64,000 nt of DNA from Cymodocea nodosa (lineage: Eukaryota > Streptophyta > Magnoliopsida > Alismatales > Cymodoceaceae), in contig CM072342.1 in NCBI GenBank assembly GCA_036874045.1, positions 7,710,501 through 7,774,500 on the forward strand, written 5' to 3'. This document shows positions 12,601 to 22,662 of the stretch, one piece after another. The notes below the pieces were generated by a model, which was given only the letters and a program-made list of their open reading frames with translations, did not search any database and had not been told where the DNA came from. The position numbers and the translations under genes are program-made. Numbering within the stretch: the stretch's first letter is position 1; each line of letters begins with the position of its first letter.

Positions 12601-13009
12601 TGTCTACAAATGTATTATTTGCATAATTAAAATACCTCACAAGTAATTAAGATTGATAGAGAAACATAATGTCAAGCATTCAAGTGAAATAGATTAATAG
12701 AAAAGAACAAGTAACAATTGATTCTAGGGTTGTAATATTAACATGCAAAAGCAAATATTTGGCAACTCCAATATTAACAATGCATGAACAAAACATTACA
12801 AAATAGAGGGAAGTAGACTATTTGTACTTCCATTCTAAGAAATATTCTACTCTATTCCTGGAATGACCAAAAACAACACCATAGTCAATAAGATAATTAG
12901 TTTTCAACATTACCATCACAAAAAACTAAATATAATTACATTAACATGTAAAAATATTGAATTACTTGCATGTCTAATACTGAAAAATCACTTTTAAGTG
13001 GTGTATAAG
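12601..13009. other. Harbinger spacer, no gene seen
   Basis: AT-rich sequence upstream of the Myb-like gene. It should include that gene's promoter. No ORF or repeat recognised until the direct repeat at 13010. Confidence 0.4.
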
Positions 13010-14062
13010 GACGTAGACAAAATGATTTGTGAGAAATTGCAAATGTTGAAAGATATATAAGTAAAAGAATCCATTGGAAATAAGTACCGATTACTTGTGC
13101 AAGGTAGCTTTCAAAAATTAGGAGAACTGGAATATTTCAAATTCACAAAAAAACAGCACCATCAATTGCTCATGCATTATCAATATTTTGGCATGAACAT
13201 GATATCCATACTTTGTTGGATATTATAATGTCCATGAGTTGTATTCTTGTCTTGGATTTGTTAAGCAGTTAAGAGTACAAGTACAATAGGAATTATAATG
13301 TCTATAGCATGTGCCTCAATTGTTCACACCTACCATAAATTCAACAATGCAAATTCAACATTACTGAACAGTGGTGCAAATGGAAGCAAAGTCTTAATCA
13401 CCACTAGAGAAGACAATATTGTTGATCAGATGCCTGCTTCTAATTGCCATAAAGTGAAGCCATTGAGTAGTGAAATAAGTCATGGTCTTTATTACGTGAC
13501 AATGTTTTTGAAACAGAAAATGAAAAGAACACTAGTGAACACTTAAACGATGTTGGAGACAATTTCATTTTCAGTATGCAGCCAACTTCCTTTAGCCATA
13601 AAAGCTATTGTTGGGATTCTTAAAACAAACGATAAAGAGAGCAGTGAATGTAGAAAGATTATTTCCAATGATGTATGGACCCAAAATATATTTGAAAATG
13701 ATAATAATGTGATGAAAGTCCTATTTCTCAGTTAAACTAAAGCAAAATTTGTTTATTGTTCATCTAGCAAATCAACTAAAGCAATGCTTTGTTTATTGCT
13801 CATTATTCCCTGAAGATTATATTTTTCAAACAGTTAAGAACTACTGTCATTGTGGATTGCTAAGGGTTTTCTGGGAGATAACGTAATTACTAAATCAATT
13901 GCAAATCTTTTTGATGCACTACTCAATAGGAAAACATTATAGGAAGATCGTTTGAAAACTAAATCCATTGCACGCACACAAAATGATCTAACAAAATTGC
14001 AAATGTTGAAAGATATATAAGTAAAAGATGGTATTGGAATTTTACCGATTACCTGTGCAAGG
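13010..14062. repeat. Direct repeats flanking the NLR fragment
   Basis: About 95 bases at 13010-13104 recur at about 13971-14062 in the same orientation. Both contain AAAATGAT, AAATTGCAAATGTTGAAAG, ATATATAAGTAAAAG and ACCGATTAC(T/C)TGTGCAAGG in the same order. The NLR-like sequence lies between them. The duplication may mark how the host fragment was captured, or may itself be duplicated NLR or transposon sequence; I cannot tell which. Confidence 0.75.
13298..13930 (+). pseudogene. NLR (NB-ARC) resistance-gene fragment
   Basis: Plus-strand frames give consecutive NB-ARC landmarks in the right order: GANGSKVLITTRED (RNBS-B type), HKVKPLSSE (RNBS-C type), QLPLAIKAIVGIL (GLPL motif), LKQCFVYCSLFPEDYIFQ (RNBS-D, typical of non-TIR NLRs) and ELLSLWIAKGFL. 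A stop at 13544-13546 and a frame change around 13735-13835 break it. The frame change coincides with a short tandem copy of CTAAAGCAA...TTGTTTATTG. P-loop and kinase-2 motifs are not visible upstream and no LRR follows. NLRs are cytoplasmic immune receptors; this piece is non-functional. It lies within the Harbinger element. Confidence 0.82.
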
Positions 14063-14079
14063 AGATGATGTCGATTCTG

Positions 14080-14430
14080 CGTGATAAATGGGGGTGAAGA
14101 TGTGCAAGGATGCAACAAGGAGACGACGACACAAGAAGGATGACAATGCTTTTTTGGATGCGACGAGGAGGACGACGACGAGGAGATGACGGTGCAAGAA
14201 GATGCGCAAGAAGATGCGCAAGAAGGATGACAGTGTAAGAAGATGCACAAGAAGGATGACAACGCTTTTCTAGATGCGACGAGGAGGACAACGGTGAGGA
14301 GACGATGGTGCAAGAAGATGTGACGAGGAGGACGACAGTGGAAGAAGATGCAACGAGGAGGACGACGGTGAGGAGACGACAGCACAAGAAGATGCGCAAG
14401 GGCGAGGATGCACGAGGAGGGTTCGACGAG
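14080..14430. repeat. GC-richer purine tandem repeat
   Basis: Imperfect units built from GACGAGGAGGACGACG and GTGCAAGAAGATGC repeat over about 350 bases. Composition stands out from the AT-rich surroundings. Several overlapping Ser/Arg/Pro-rich frames on the minus strand are by-products of the repeat and are not called as genes. Confidence 0.8.
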
Positions 14431-14439
14431 CGTTTTTCG

Positions 14440-14609
14440 TCGTTTTCACCCTCAGATGTGGTTGGAAAATGATGGAAAAAAACTTACACTGTTTGCTAGT
14501 TTTGGTGGAAAATGAAGGAAAATCTCGGAGGTGCATAAACACCTAGAAAATGACGAAAAATTTTCCTTTCTAACGTTTTCCGTCGTTTTCTAAGTGCATA
14601 AACACCCCC
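14440..14609. repeat. Harbinger right terminal and subterminal repeats
   Basis: Contains GGAAAATGA(T/A)GGAAAA phrases, an internal copy GGTGCATAAACACCTAGAAA near 14530, and the terminal TTTTCTAAGTGCATAAACA followed by five C. These mirror the left end at 4999. Confidence 0.8.
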
Positions 14610-14893
14610 TAAGTCTATTGAGTTAATTGTAACTCAATGGAGTGATTAATTGAACACATATAAACTCGAATATAAAAATAAAAATATTACACAATTTTTA
14701 CTCAATCTTTGTGGGATCGACCTGCACTTGCACATAAATACAATATACACTGTGTACTTACAGTTAAAATACAAATTAGACTTAATATCTAATTTGTGTG
14801 AAAGGTTGTTTGTTTACTTCTAAAAGAATTTATTAATATAAGTATAAAGACAAATCAAACAAGTTTCTGATTTAACTTTTCACGACCAATACA
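14610..14893 (+). mobile_element. Athila-type LTR (element E), part 2
   Basis: Continues the LTR interrupted at 4998: palindrome CTATTGAGTTA / TAACTCAATGG, then TGTGGGATCGACCTGCACTT, ATACAATATACACTGTG, and GGTTGTTTGTTTACTTCTAA, all in the same order as in the LTRs ending at 20495, 28912 and 37374. It ends ..CCAATACA. Confidence 0.85.
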
Positions 14894-14926
14894 AGTTTTC
14901 TAGCATTGTTGTTGAGGATTGAGAAG
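14894..14926 (+). other. Remnant of Athila primer-binding region
   Basis: The sequence after the LTR end, TAGCATTGTTGTTGAGGATT, is a mutated form of the primer site seen at 20503 (TGGCACCGTTGCTAGGGA). Only 33 bases of the interior remain before the next LTR starts at 14927. Confidence 0.6.
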
Positions 14927-15600
14927 TGTTTAGAATAAAAAAGTGCATAATATTAACAGTTAAATGATGGTTAATTTCATAATATATAACTTATCATATG
15001 AGAATTAAGCCATTATGTTATAATTGCACTATTATATGCTTTAATGAAAGAATCTACATAATTTCAGGGAATTAGTGTTAATTAAGTACATTTCTGAACT
15101 ATCGGTGAGTTATAGGCTTTTTAATCCGAATTTTCTATTATTTCAGAGAGATATTTCATGTACTAGATAGTTATGTTTTAAACGCTTAAAGAATATTTTA
15201 TTATTTCCTAGAGTACACGTATTGAAACCTTAATGCATGACTTAAGTGAATGTTCGGTAAGTTATTTGTTAACTATCTGAAATGCATTTGAGCATCGAAT
15301 AGATAGGTTTGTAAGTATCTGAAATATCTAAACTCATTAAGTTAGAATTATGCACGTGTTGAAATTAAATGTTTTATTATGTCACGTGAGCTACACATGT
15401 TTAACTTGTTAAGTTAGCATAACTATACACGTTGAGTTACTTGAATATATACTAAGGTAATGCATTATGTTAGTGCTATAAGCTTATAAGTTATTTCTTT
15501 ATTACACGTGTTTTATAGTTAAGTCAATGAAGTAAGTCTGTTGAGTTATACTAACTTCATGGATCATTTATTTTCTAACATGCCATGTAGCAGTTGTAAA
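14927..15600 (+). mobile_element. Athila-type LTR, 5' fragment
   Basis: Begins TGTTTAGAATAAAAAAGTGC and follows the LTR as far as ATGTAGCAGTTGTAA (compare 19145-19160). It then switches abruptly to copia LTR sequence. It is probably the 3' LTR of element E after loss of nearly all the interior, with its own 3' part deleted in an illegitimate join to the copia LTR. Confidence 0.8.
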
Positions 15601-16613
15601 AATAACTATCCGAAACTTAAGTCATCGAATTTCCCACGTGCAAAATTCCAAATAGTAGCTTAAATAAGTTTTCGGAGAGTTAGAAAAATAACTATCCAAA
15701 ATCCTGAAGAATTTTGGTGAGTTACAGGATAACCTTCCGAAATTTAAGTTAGTCTTTTATGTACGTGCTAAATTAAAATCGGAAAGTTGACAGAATCAAG
15801 TATATAACTATTCGGTGAGTTACAGTTATAGGTATCCGATTGGATGACAGCTCACATTTAAATATTCTGGAATCCTACCTGGCAGTAAAGGATAAGTGAT
15901 CTTTCGGTGAGTTACAGTTTCTCTTCGAAGAGTTGCATAGCTAACTATCTGAAAGAACAGGAAAATCGGTAAGTTGACTTGAAACGTTTTTCTGAACGGT
16001 CACTTGCCGTATTGGGACTTGATCCTAATCAAGTACAGTAGAATACATCTGTTGGAGGAAAATATGATCGTTGTACATATCAAGTATATATTCAAAATAC
16101 AGACAACGGATATACAGTAGAGATATACATTGAGCTACACTCGAATTCCATTCATACTCAAGTCTGCAAATAGTGAAGAACATTTAGAAGATCCATTGCA
16201 GAAAAAGCTCTTGCGCCAAAACTTTGATTGAAGGTTTAAAGCTGTTGGTTCGTGGCTTCAACCTGAAAGCTACATACAATGTTGGTTTGAGTTTCGACCT
16301 AAAAACTCTAGAGGTTGGTTTACTGAAGTTTTTACCTGAAAACTTCTGTGTAGTTGGTTCTTGCTTTGACCTGAAAGCAAGTGTGTAATTGTTGAAACAC
16401 TTAGTGAAGCCCAAGTAAACCTTGGGGGTGGACTAGCCAATTTGGTGAACCACCTAAAAATTTACTATGTGTTTCTTATCTTTGTTAATTTGCATTATAT
16501 CAGTTTCATCTCATTTCATTTTTTGTTGAATCATTCGATTGAACATTTAAAGAATTTTAAAAATACATACTTTCACCATTCACCCCCCTCTAGTGAGCTT
16601 ATCGATCCTAACA
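15601..16613 (+). mobile_element. Copia element D1, 5' LTR (5'-truncated)
   Basis: Near-identical over its length to 37375-38260, the right-hand LTR. Differences are mostly single transitions. It carries repeated palindrome units (for example AGTTA...TAACT(A/T)TCCGA), CACGTG motifs, CTTAAGTCAT phrases and the terminal ATCGATCCTAACA. A minus-strand open frame (16184-16414) recurs in the other LTR, only because the LTRs are copies of each other. Confidence 0.88.
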
Positions 16614-16615
16614 AT

Positions 16616-16627
16616 TGGTATCAGAGC
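16616..16627 (+). promoter_or_regulatory. Copia primer-binding site (D1)
   Basis: TGGTATCAGAGC, two bases after the LTR end, complements the 3' end of plant initiator-Met tRNA. This is the standard minus-strand primer of plant Ty1/copia elements. Confidence 0.93.
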
Positions 16628-16664
16628 AAGGTTAATCCTTCATAAGATTTAACCATCTGGATTT

Positions 16665-18212
16665 ATGGCTCAATTTGCTGAGGGACAAAACATCCATAGA
16701 CCTCCTCTATTCGATGGTTCCAATTATAACTATTGGAAGAATAGTATGGAGTGCTTCCTTAGGAGTTCAGATGTTAAACTCTAGAAGACTGTTGTTCTTG
16801 GAACTGCACTTCCAACCAGTGATATTTCGATCTGGTTTGAGGAGGATGAGAAGATCCTCTAGTTGGATGCTAGAGGGCTGAATGCTATTTATTGTGCACT
16901 AATTGTTGATCAATATAATAAAGTATCTGCATGTAAATATGCTCATGAGGCGGGGAAAATCCTTCAAGTTACTCATGAAGGTACAAGCCAGGTTAAGAAT
17001 ACAAAAATCAGTATTCTTTTAAGAAAACTTGAACTGTTTAAAATGAATGATAATGAAAACATAACTAAAATGTTTTCTAGATTTACTGAAATCATTAACA
17101 GTCTGAAAGGCTTGGGAAAGGAGTTCTCTTCACGTGAACAGGTATAGAAGATCTTGAGGAGCTTAACTGTTGAGTGGAAATAGAAGTCCACATCTATTCA
17201 AGATTCCAAGGATCTTAACAACTATACAGTTGAAGAATTGTTGGGCAATCTTCTGGCCCATGAAGCTCAGATGAAGGACTGGAAAGAGCAAGAAGGAACT
17301 GTTGAAAAGAAAGTTGAAAAGAAAAAGGAAATAGCATTTCCATCTACAGAAGAAGTTCCTAGCTCAGATGATGATGAGATCATGTTGCTGGCAAGAAATT
17401 TCAAAAAATTCATGAAGAAAAAGAATAAGCCCAGCTACTCTAAAAGAACTCCTACATGTTTCAAATGTAAAAGGCAAGGACACATACAGACCTTCTGTCC
17501 ATTTCAGACAGAAGATGATCAAGGAGATAAGAAGAAGAGATTGAAAGACAAAAAGAAGATAGCTCTCAAAGCTACGTGGGATGACAGTAGCTCTACAAGC
17601 TGTTCATCAGAGTCTAAAGAAGAAGCTGCAGCAAATGTTTGTTTTGCAGCACAAGAGGTATGCTCTACTTCCTCTAGTTTAGAAAATGAGCATGATGATC
17701 TAGATATAAATAGTCTTTTATCTACTATAGATAATTCATATGTGAAGTGTAGAGATTTTAAGAAAGAAATTAAAAGATTAAATCAGTGCTTAGAAAATTC
17801 ATTTGCTGAATTAGAATCAACTATAGTTGAAACTAGGAATCTAAAATCAAATTTAGATAAGTATAGTTGTGATAACTATAAATTAAAAGATGAAAATAAA
17901 ATTCTATCAACTACTATATCAGATTTGAAAAATACTGTATGTAAATTTACTCAAGAACAAAAAAGATTAAATAAAATAATAGGATCTCAACGATCAAATG
18001 GGAATAAATATGGCCTAGGGTATGCTACACCACAAGAAATACCTTATTGTGGTGGACTGATTCGATCTTATAGAGATGACACCACTGTGTTTGCCATCAA
18101 ACAAAGATCAGGTCATATGTGGCTGCCAAGAGGTAATAGATTTAATGTTTTAAAGACTAACTCCTCTGGACCCAAGAAGATTTGGGTATCAAAAGCTTTA
18201 ATTTCAGTATGA
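16665..18212 (+). pseudogene. SIRE-like copia gag (D1)
   Basis: Starts at ATG 16665 (MAQFAEGQNIHRPPLFDGS). It contains the gag motif YTVEELLGNLLAHE and the zinc knuckle CFKCKRQGHIQTFC (C-x2-C-x4-H-x4-C), then a Ser/acidic tract and a long coiled-coil-like stretch. The C-terminus is GLGYATPQEIPY...KALISV, with the stop at 18210-18212. In-frame stops occur at 16782-16784, 16860-16862, about 17145 and about 17181; the first two are shared with the sister copies D2 and F. Gag would form the virus-like particle that packages element RNA. Length and layout fit the SIRE/Maximus lineage; the lineage is inferred. Confidence 0.88.
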
Positions 18213-18249
18213 TTTGCAAGGTGACAAGGAGTTTTAAGCACGTTCAACT

Positions 18250-18655
18250 AAATGGATTGTGGACAGTGGATGCTCAAAGCACATGACAGGTAAGAAAAGC
18301 TTTCTTGACTTAGTTAAAAACTTAAGTTCAGGATTTGTTAAGTTTGGAAATAATGAAAAATGTAAAATAACTGCAATAGGGAATATTACATTTGAAAATG
18401 GTATAATTGAGAATGTCTTGCATGTAAATGGATTAAAACAAAATTTGTTAAGTGTAGGACAATTATGTGATAAAGGCTATACTGTTTCTTTTAATGCTAA
18501 AAGCTGCTACATTATTGATCTTACCACAAATGAAACAAAATTTACTGGAATTAGAAATTGCTAAATATATACATTAAACTTTTCATGTGAAAATTCTACA
18601 AGCAATTCCTATTTGGTAGCAATTGGTGAAGATGATTGGGTGTGGTGTTTAGAAT
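18250..18655 (+). pseudogene. Copia protease and GAG-pre-integrase start (D1)
   Basis: WIVDSGCSKHMTGKK holds the Asp-Ser-Gly of the aspartic protease, followed by VKFGNNEKCKITAIG and GLKQNLLSVGQLCDKGY. This frame is +1 relative to gag. A stop interrupts it after TGIRNC. The sequence ends at EDDWVW, the start of the GAG-pre-integrase domain (compare WLWHKRLNHV in D2), where Athila element A inserted. The rest of D1 pol is absent from the window. Confidence 0.87.
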
Positions 18656-20495
18656 GAAAAAGTGCATATTATTAACGGTTAAATGATGGTTAATTGAATA
18701 ATATTTAGCTTATCATATGAGAATTAAGCCATTATGTTATAATTGCACTGTTATATGCTTTAATTGAAGAATCTGCTTAATTTTGGGGAATTAATATTAA
18801 TTTAGTACATTTATGAACTGTCGGTAAATTGCAGGTTGTGAAATTCTTAAGTATCCGAAAATGCATCTAAGCATCGGATAGTTATACCTGTAACTCTCTG
18901 GAATGTTATTTTATGTTTAAACTGCTGTTGACACGTGTTGAGAGCTGATAGATTTACTTACGTTATAACTCGTTAAGTTAGTATAACTGCACGCGTTGAG
19001 TTACATGAAAATACATTAAGGCAACGTGTTAGGTTAGCATTATAAACTTAAGTTGTTATTTTTGCACGTGTTTTATAGTTAAATCAACGAAGGAAGTCCG
19101 TTGAGTTATCTGTAACTCCACGGACTATATATTTTCTAATATACCACTGTAGCGGTTGCAGGAACAGACAGTTGGAAGGAAAAACCACATTTGCACGTAT
19201 CACGTAGGAATTCAATCACGTAGGGAGAAAGAAATCATCGCCGTTGGTCTGAAGGAAGGAAATCCAACCGACCATTCAAGCAGAAGCAGTTACCACTGAA
19301 GAAATATAAAAGAAAAGAAGAAAAAAAGAAAGGGTGTGATCGATGGACGGCCAGTGTATACAGAGGAGCATCGAGCTTTCTATAGACAGTATCGGCGATT
19401 CTCTGAAGTATCACACCAACCATCATATCACCACCATAATCACCAATCATCGGAGGTCTGTGAGGATACTTGCCTGATGTCGGGTCGATTCGGAGCCAAA
19501 CACAGTGCTTGACAACCACTGTGAGGAGTGATCGCGTCGAGGGAAGGGAAGACATTTTCATAAAGCGCCGACTCATATTTCAGGAGATCATAAAGCTTTT
19601 AGCCTTGGCTTCGGCTTGATGCCTGTATGCTGAAGAAGAGATCATCTTGCAATTCTGGACTCGCGAGTCTATAGGGAGAGGAGACAGAATTGTAAGTGGT
19701 TCAATTTTCAATGGTGTAATCGCATTGCAAGTAGTGTCGGAAGTATTTACTGTCAAGTGAAATTACTTTACATTTCACCTTTCGCCCATCACATCAAAAC
19801 AAAAATACCAAAAATAATTTATCTTTGTTTGTATGTTATGTTTGAGTGTTGTATTGTTGGTGTTGTATCGTGATTAATGTTATCTGTATCAATTTTATGA
19901 TTGTTTTATGTTTGTTTTAATTTTACAGTTTACTGAAATTGGTTTGTACAAAAAAACTTAAAGATTTTAATGGTTACTGTTTGAATCATCTGAATGTTAG
20001 TATTGCATAATGATAAATCCAATGTTAACTAGCATTAAAAAACTTAATTGATGTTATTTACAATCTGTAGAATCGCCCAATGGTTGGCCGAATTCCTTTG
20101 TAATTAGCAGTATTATAAAGAAGAGACAGGCTCGTGGAGTTAACTTAAGTCCACGAGGATAGTCCGTTGAGTTATCCATAACTCAACGAACTTAGTCCGT
20201 TGAGTTAACTGTAACTCAACGGAGTGCTTATTGAATATAAATTTGAATTGTTCACAATCAAACATTTCTTAAATTCGTTAGCAATTCCCTGTGGGATCGA
20301 CCTGTACTTGCACATTGATACAATAGACACTGTGCACTTGTAGTTAAAGTACAAATTGGAATTAATATATAAATTGTATTAAAGGTTGTTTGTTTACTTC
20401 TAAAAGTAAGAATAGGCATAAAGATAAATTAACTAAGTAAAAATAGAAGTAACAAATCCAAGTTTTTCTAGTGTAGTGCTGGAAAAACACGAACA
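18656..20495 (+). mobile_element. Athila-like element A, 5' LTR
   Basis: Runs from TGTTTAGAATGAAAAAG to CACGAACA, 1,840 bp. It is shorter than the solo LTRs because part of the palindrome/G-box region near 18900-18970 is missing. It includes the CGTTGAGTTA array at about 20130-20225 and the conserved TGTGGGATCGACCTGTACTT. It is inserted in copia D1 pol; the left flank TGTGG does not match the right flank of A. Confidence 0.92.
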
Positions 20496-20502
20496 AGTTA
20501 TA

Positions 20503-20520
20503 TGGCACCGTTGCTAGGGA
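20503..20520 (+). promoter_or_regulatory. Athila-type primer-binding site
   Basis: TGGCACCGTTGCTAGGGA lies seven bases after the LTR. It closely resembles the TGGCGCCGTTGCCGGGGA site common in plant Athila/Tat gypsy elements, with C-to-T or G-to-A type differences. Confidence 0.85.
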
Positions 20521-20619
20521 ATTGAATTGAATTGAACTAAATTGAATAGATATAAGCAACTGTTAGAGCTGTTTCATTTTAATAGTCAGAGTTGTGTGTT
20601 TTCTTCTATAATTGAGAAT

Positions 20620-22662
20620 ATGGCATATGCTTATGCTCAAAGATTTCTGAAACCTTTAATTAGCATATGTGAATTCTGCAATTCTGAAGGACACGACATT
20701 TCTGATTGTTTGAAATTGAGACATTTACAGACTGATAAATCCCATGAACAACAAAGGAATTATCCTCAATATAATAGAGTCGAGTATGAGAATCCTATAG
20801 TTTACCCAACTGATGGTTAGTATAGAATGTGTAATATGATGAGAGACACTGAAGTTTGGGATAGCTATGACAGACTGGAGCATAGCATAGAGCAAAATCT
20901 GGACAAACTGGAATACTTTGTGTGTCAACAACAAGAAGTCAACCAATTAAACTATAAGGAGGCATATTCAGAACCTAAACAGGATATAATTTAAGAAACA
21001 AAAAAAGCCATAAAGAAAATTGGTCAAAAATTGAATGCAATGAAATTAGATGATCTGGAAACAAAATTAAAAGCATTAGACAAAAATACAATGAAAATAC
21101 AAGTTTTACAACAAGACAATGAAAATTATAATGTTATAAACCTGCACAACTTGCAAAATATACAACAAACAGAAAACACAAATGTAAGAGAATTTAAAGA
21201 ATGCACTTTAAAACTAAAGACAATTGAAGATCATAATCACGAAAATGATATACAAAAACATCATGAAAGTAACGAAAATCTGGAAGATGTATGTGTAACA
21301 TTAAGATCTGGAACTGATATACCACTAAGAACTCAAAATGAAAATGATATGAAGGTGGACAAGAGTAAAAATCAAAATGATAATGAAAATGTAATAGATG
21401 AAAATCTAGAAATCACTGAAGAACAATCTGAATCTTCAATTGAAGCTAAAAATGATCAAACAAATCAACTGAAAGAAAAAGAGTCTTTGAAATCAAAGTC
21501 TTTAGCACCCTATCCTGAAAGATTACAACAAATAATTCTTGAAAAACAAGAAAAAATAAGAGAAATTTTTGAAAAAGTACAAGTTAACATTCCTTTGTTA
21601 GATCTATTACAGAATATGCCACCTTGTGCTAAATTTCTAAAGGATTGGTGTACTAAGAAAAGAGAGCAAAAAGTTCTTAGAAAGGTCTTTTTAGCTGAGC
21701 AAAGTAGTTACCTATTTCTACCACAAATTCCTAAAAACTTATCTGATCCTAGAATCCCTGTTATATCATGCACCATAGGAAATACCATTCTAGAAAGAAC
21801 CTTAATAGACTTAGGTGCAGGTATAAATGTTATGCCAAGTGATATATTTGCATCCTTAGGATTATAAGGCTTAACTCCTACTAGTACGGTTATTCAATTG
21901 GCTGATAGAAGTATAAGATACCCTAGAGGAAAAATAGAGGATGTCTTAATTAAAATCAAGAATTTTATATATCCTATTGATATTGTAATTTTGGATTCCC
22001 AACGAATTAAGTATAAAAATAGTGATACATCTTTAATTTTGGGAAGGCCATTTTTAGCAACATCAGGGGCTGTTATAAATTGTAAAACTTGAGTAATGAA
22101 GTTAGCATATGGTAATGAGTGGGATACTCAATTAAATATTTTCAAACCAGAAAGGTTTGAGGAGTTAGAAATGTCCTTACATACCATAGACTTTTTAGAG
22201 GATGAAGGAGATATGTTAGATGATGTGATTCAAGAAGAATTAAATAGGCAAATCAATTTTGAAACTTTAGAAGAAAGTGAAAGCATAAATATAGAAGGAG
22301 ATTAGGAAGAAATTAATTTAAAAAATGATGATGTTCAATTAGGAGCTCTAGCTTCTGATGGGCAGCATTTAGAATTAAAACATTTACCTCCTGAATTAAC
22401 CTATATATTTCTGGAAGATAAACGAACCTGTCCAATCATTATTACTTCAGATTTGAAAGAGGATCAAATAGCTAAATTAAAAGAGGTAATAAAAAGTTAT
22501 AAAGAAGCAATAGGATGGACTATGACTGATATAAAAGGGTTAAGTTCAACTTTATGCTGTTACCACATATATTTAGAAGAGAATGCTAAACCTCTTAGAA
22601 TTCCTGAGACGAGATTAAATCCAAACCTTAAGGAAGTAGTTAGGAAGGAAATAGTTAAATAG
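20620..22662 (+). pseudogene. Athila A: zinc-knuckle ORF and protease
   Basis: One reading frame (frame 1) runs through the region, broken by stops at 20818, about 20992, 21865, 22090, 22303 and 22660. Near the start it has a zinc knuckle CEFCNSEGHDISDC, then a coiled-coil-like charged region, VCVTLRSGT and LAPYPERLQ (the Athila landmarks TLRSG and PYPxRL), then protease RTLIDLGAGINVMPSDIF with catalytic Asp, and ILGRPFLATSGAVI. There is no Retrotrans_gag core between the primer site and the zinc knuckle, where it should be. That core is found downstream in the sister copies B and C. The TAG at 20818 corresponds to CAG in B. Confidence 0.86.

Larger units (their letters stand above)
4999..14609. 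mobile_element. PIF/Harbinger DNA transposon with nested solo LTRs
   Basis: Both ends carry an imperfect inverted repeat. The left end is GGGAGTGTTTGTGCACCTAG; the right end, read on the minus strand, is GGGGGTGTTTATGCACTTAG. The element is flanked by TAA at 4996-4998 and 14610-14612, the 3-bp target typical of PIF/Harbinger. Removing it joins two halves of an Athila LTR. It carries, on the minus strand, a Myb/SANT-like gene (9377-12600) and a DDE transposase (5332-9048), the classic two-gene set of the superfamily. It also carries an NLR gene fragment and a purine-rich repeat on its right side. Two solo LTRs make up about 4.5 kb of its length. It is inactive: both genes are split and contain stops. 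Confidence 0.9.

Noticed and set aside
13834..14542. Overlapping minus-strand frames of up to 183 codons rich in Ser, Arg, Pro and Cys
   Set aside because: They arise from the purine-rich tandem repeat read on the other strand in several frames at once; no domain, and composition follows the repeat.
16184..16414. Minus-strand 76-codon frame that recurs at 37830-38060, apparently conserved
   Set aside because: The two sites are the paired LTRs of one copia element, so identity reflects common origin and not coding constraint.
16665..18212. Possible alternative genetic code with TAG read as Trp or Gln
   Set aside because: Sister copies keep CAG or TGG at many of these sites, frameshifts also occur, and other stops (TAA, TGA) are present; pseudogene decay explains it.
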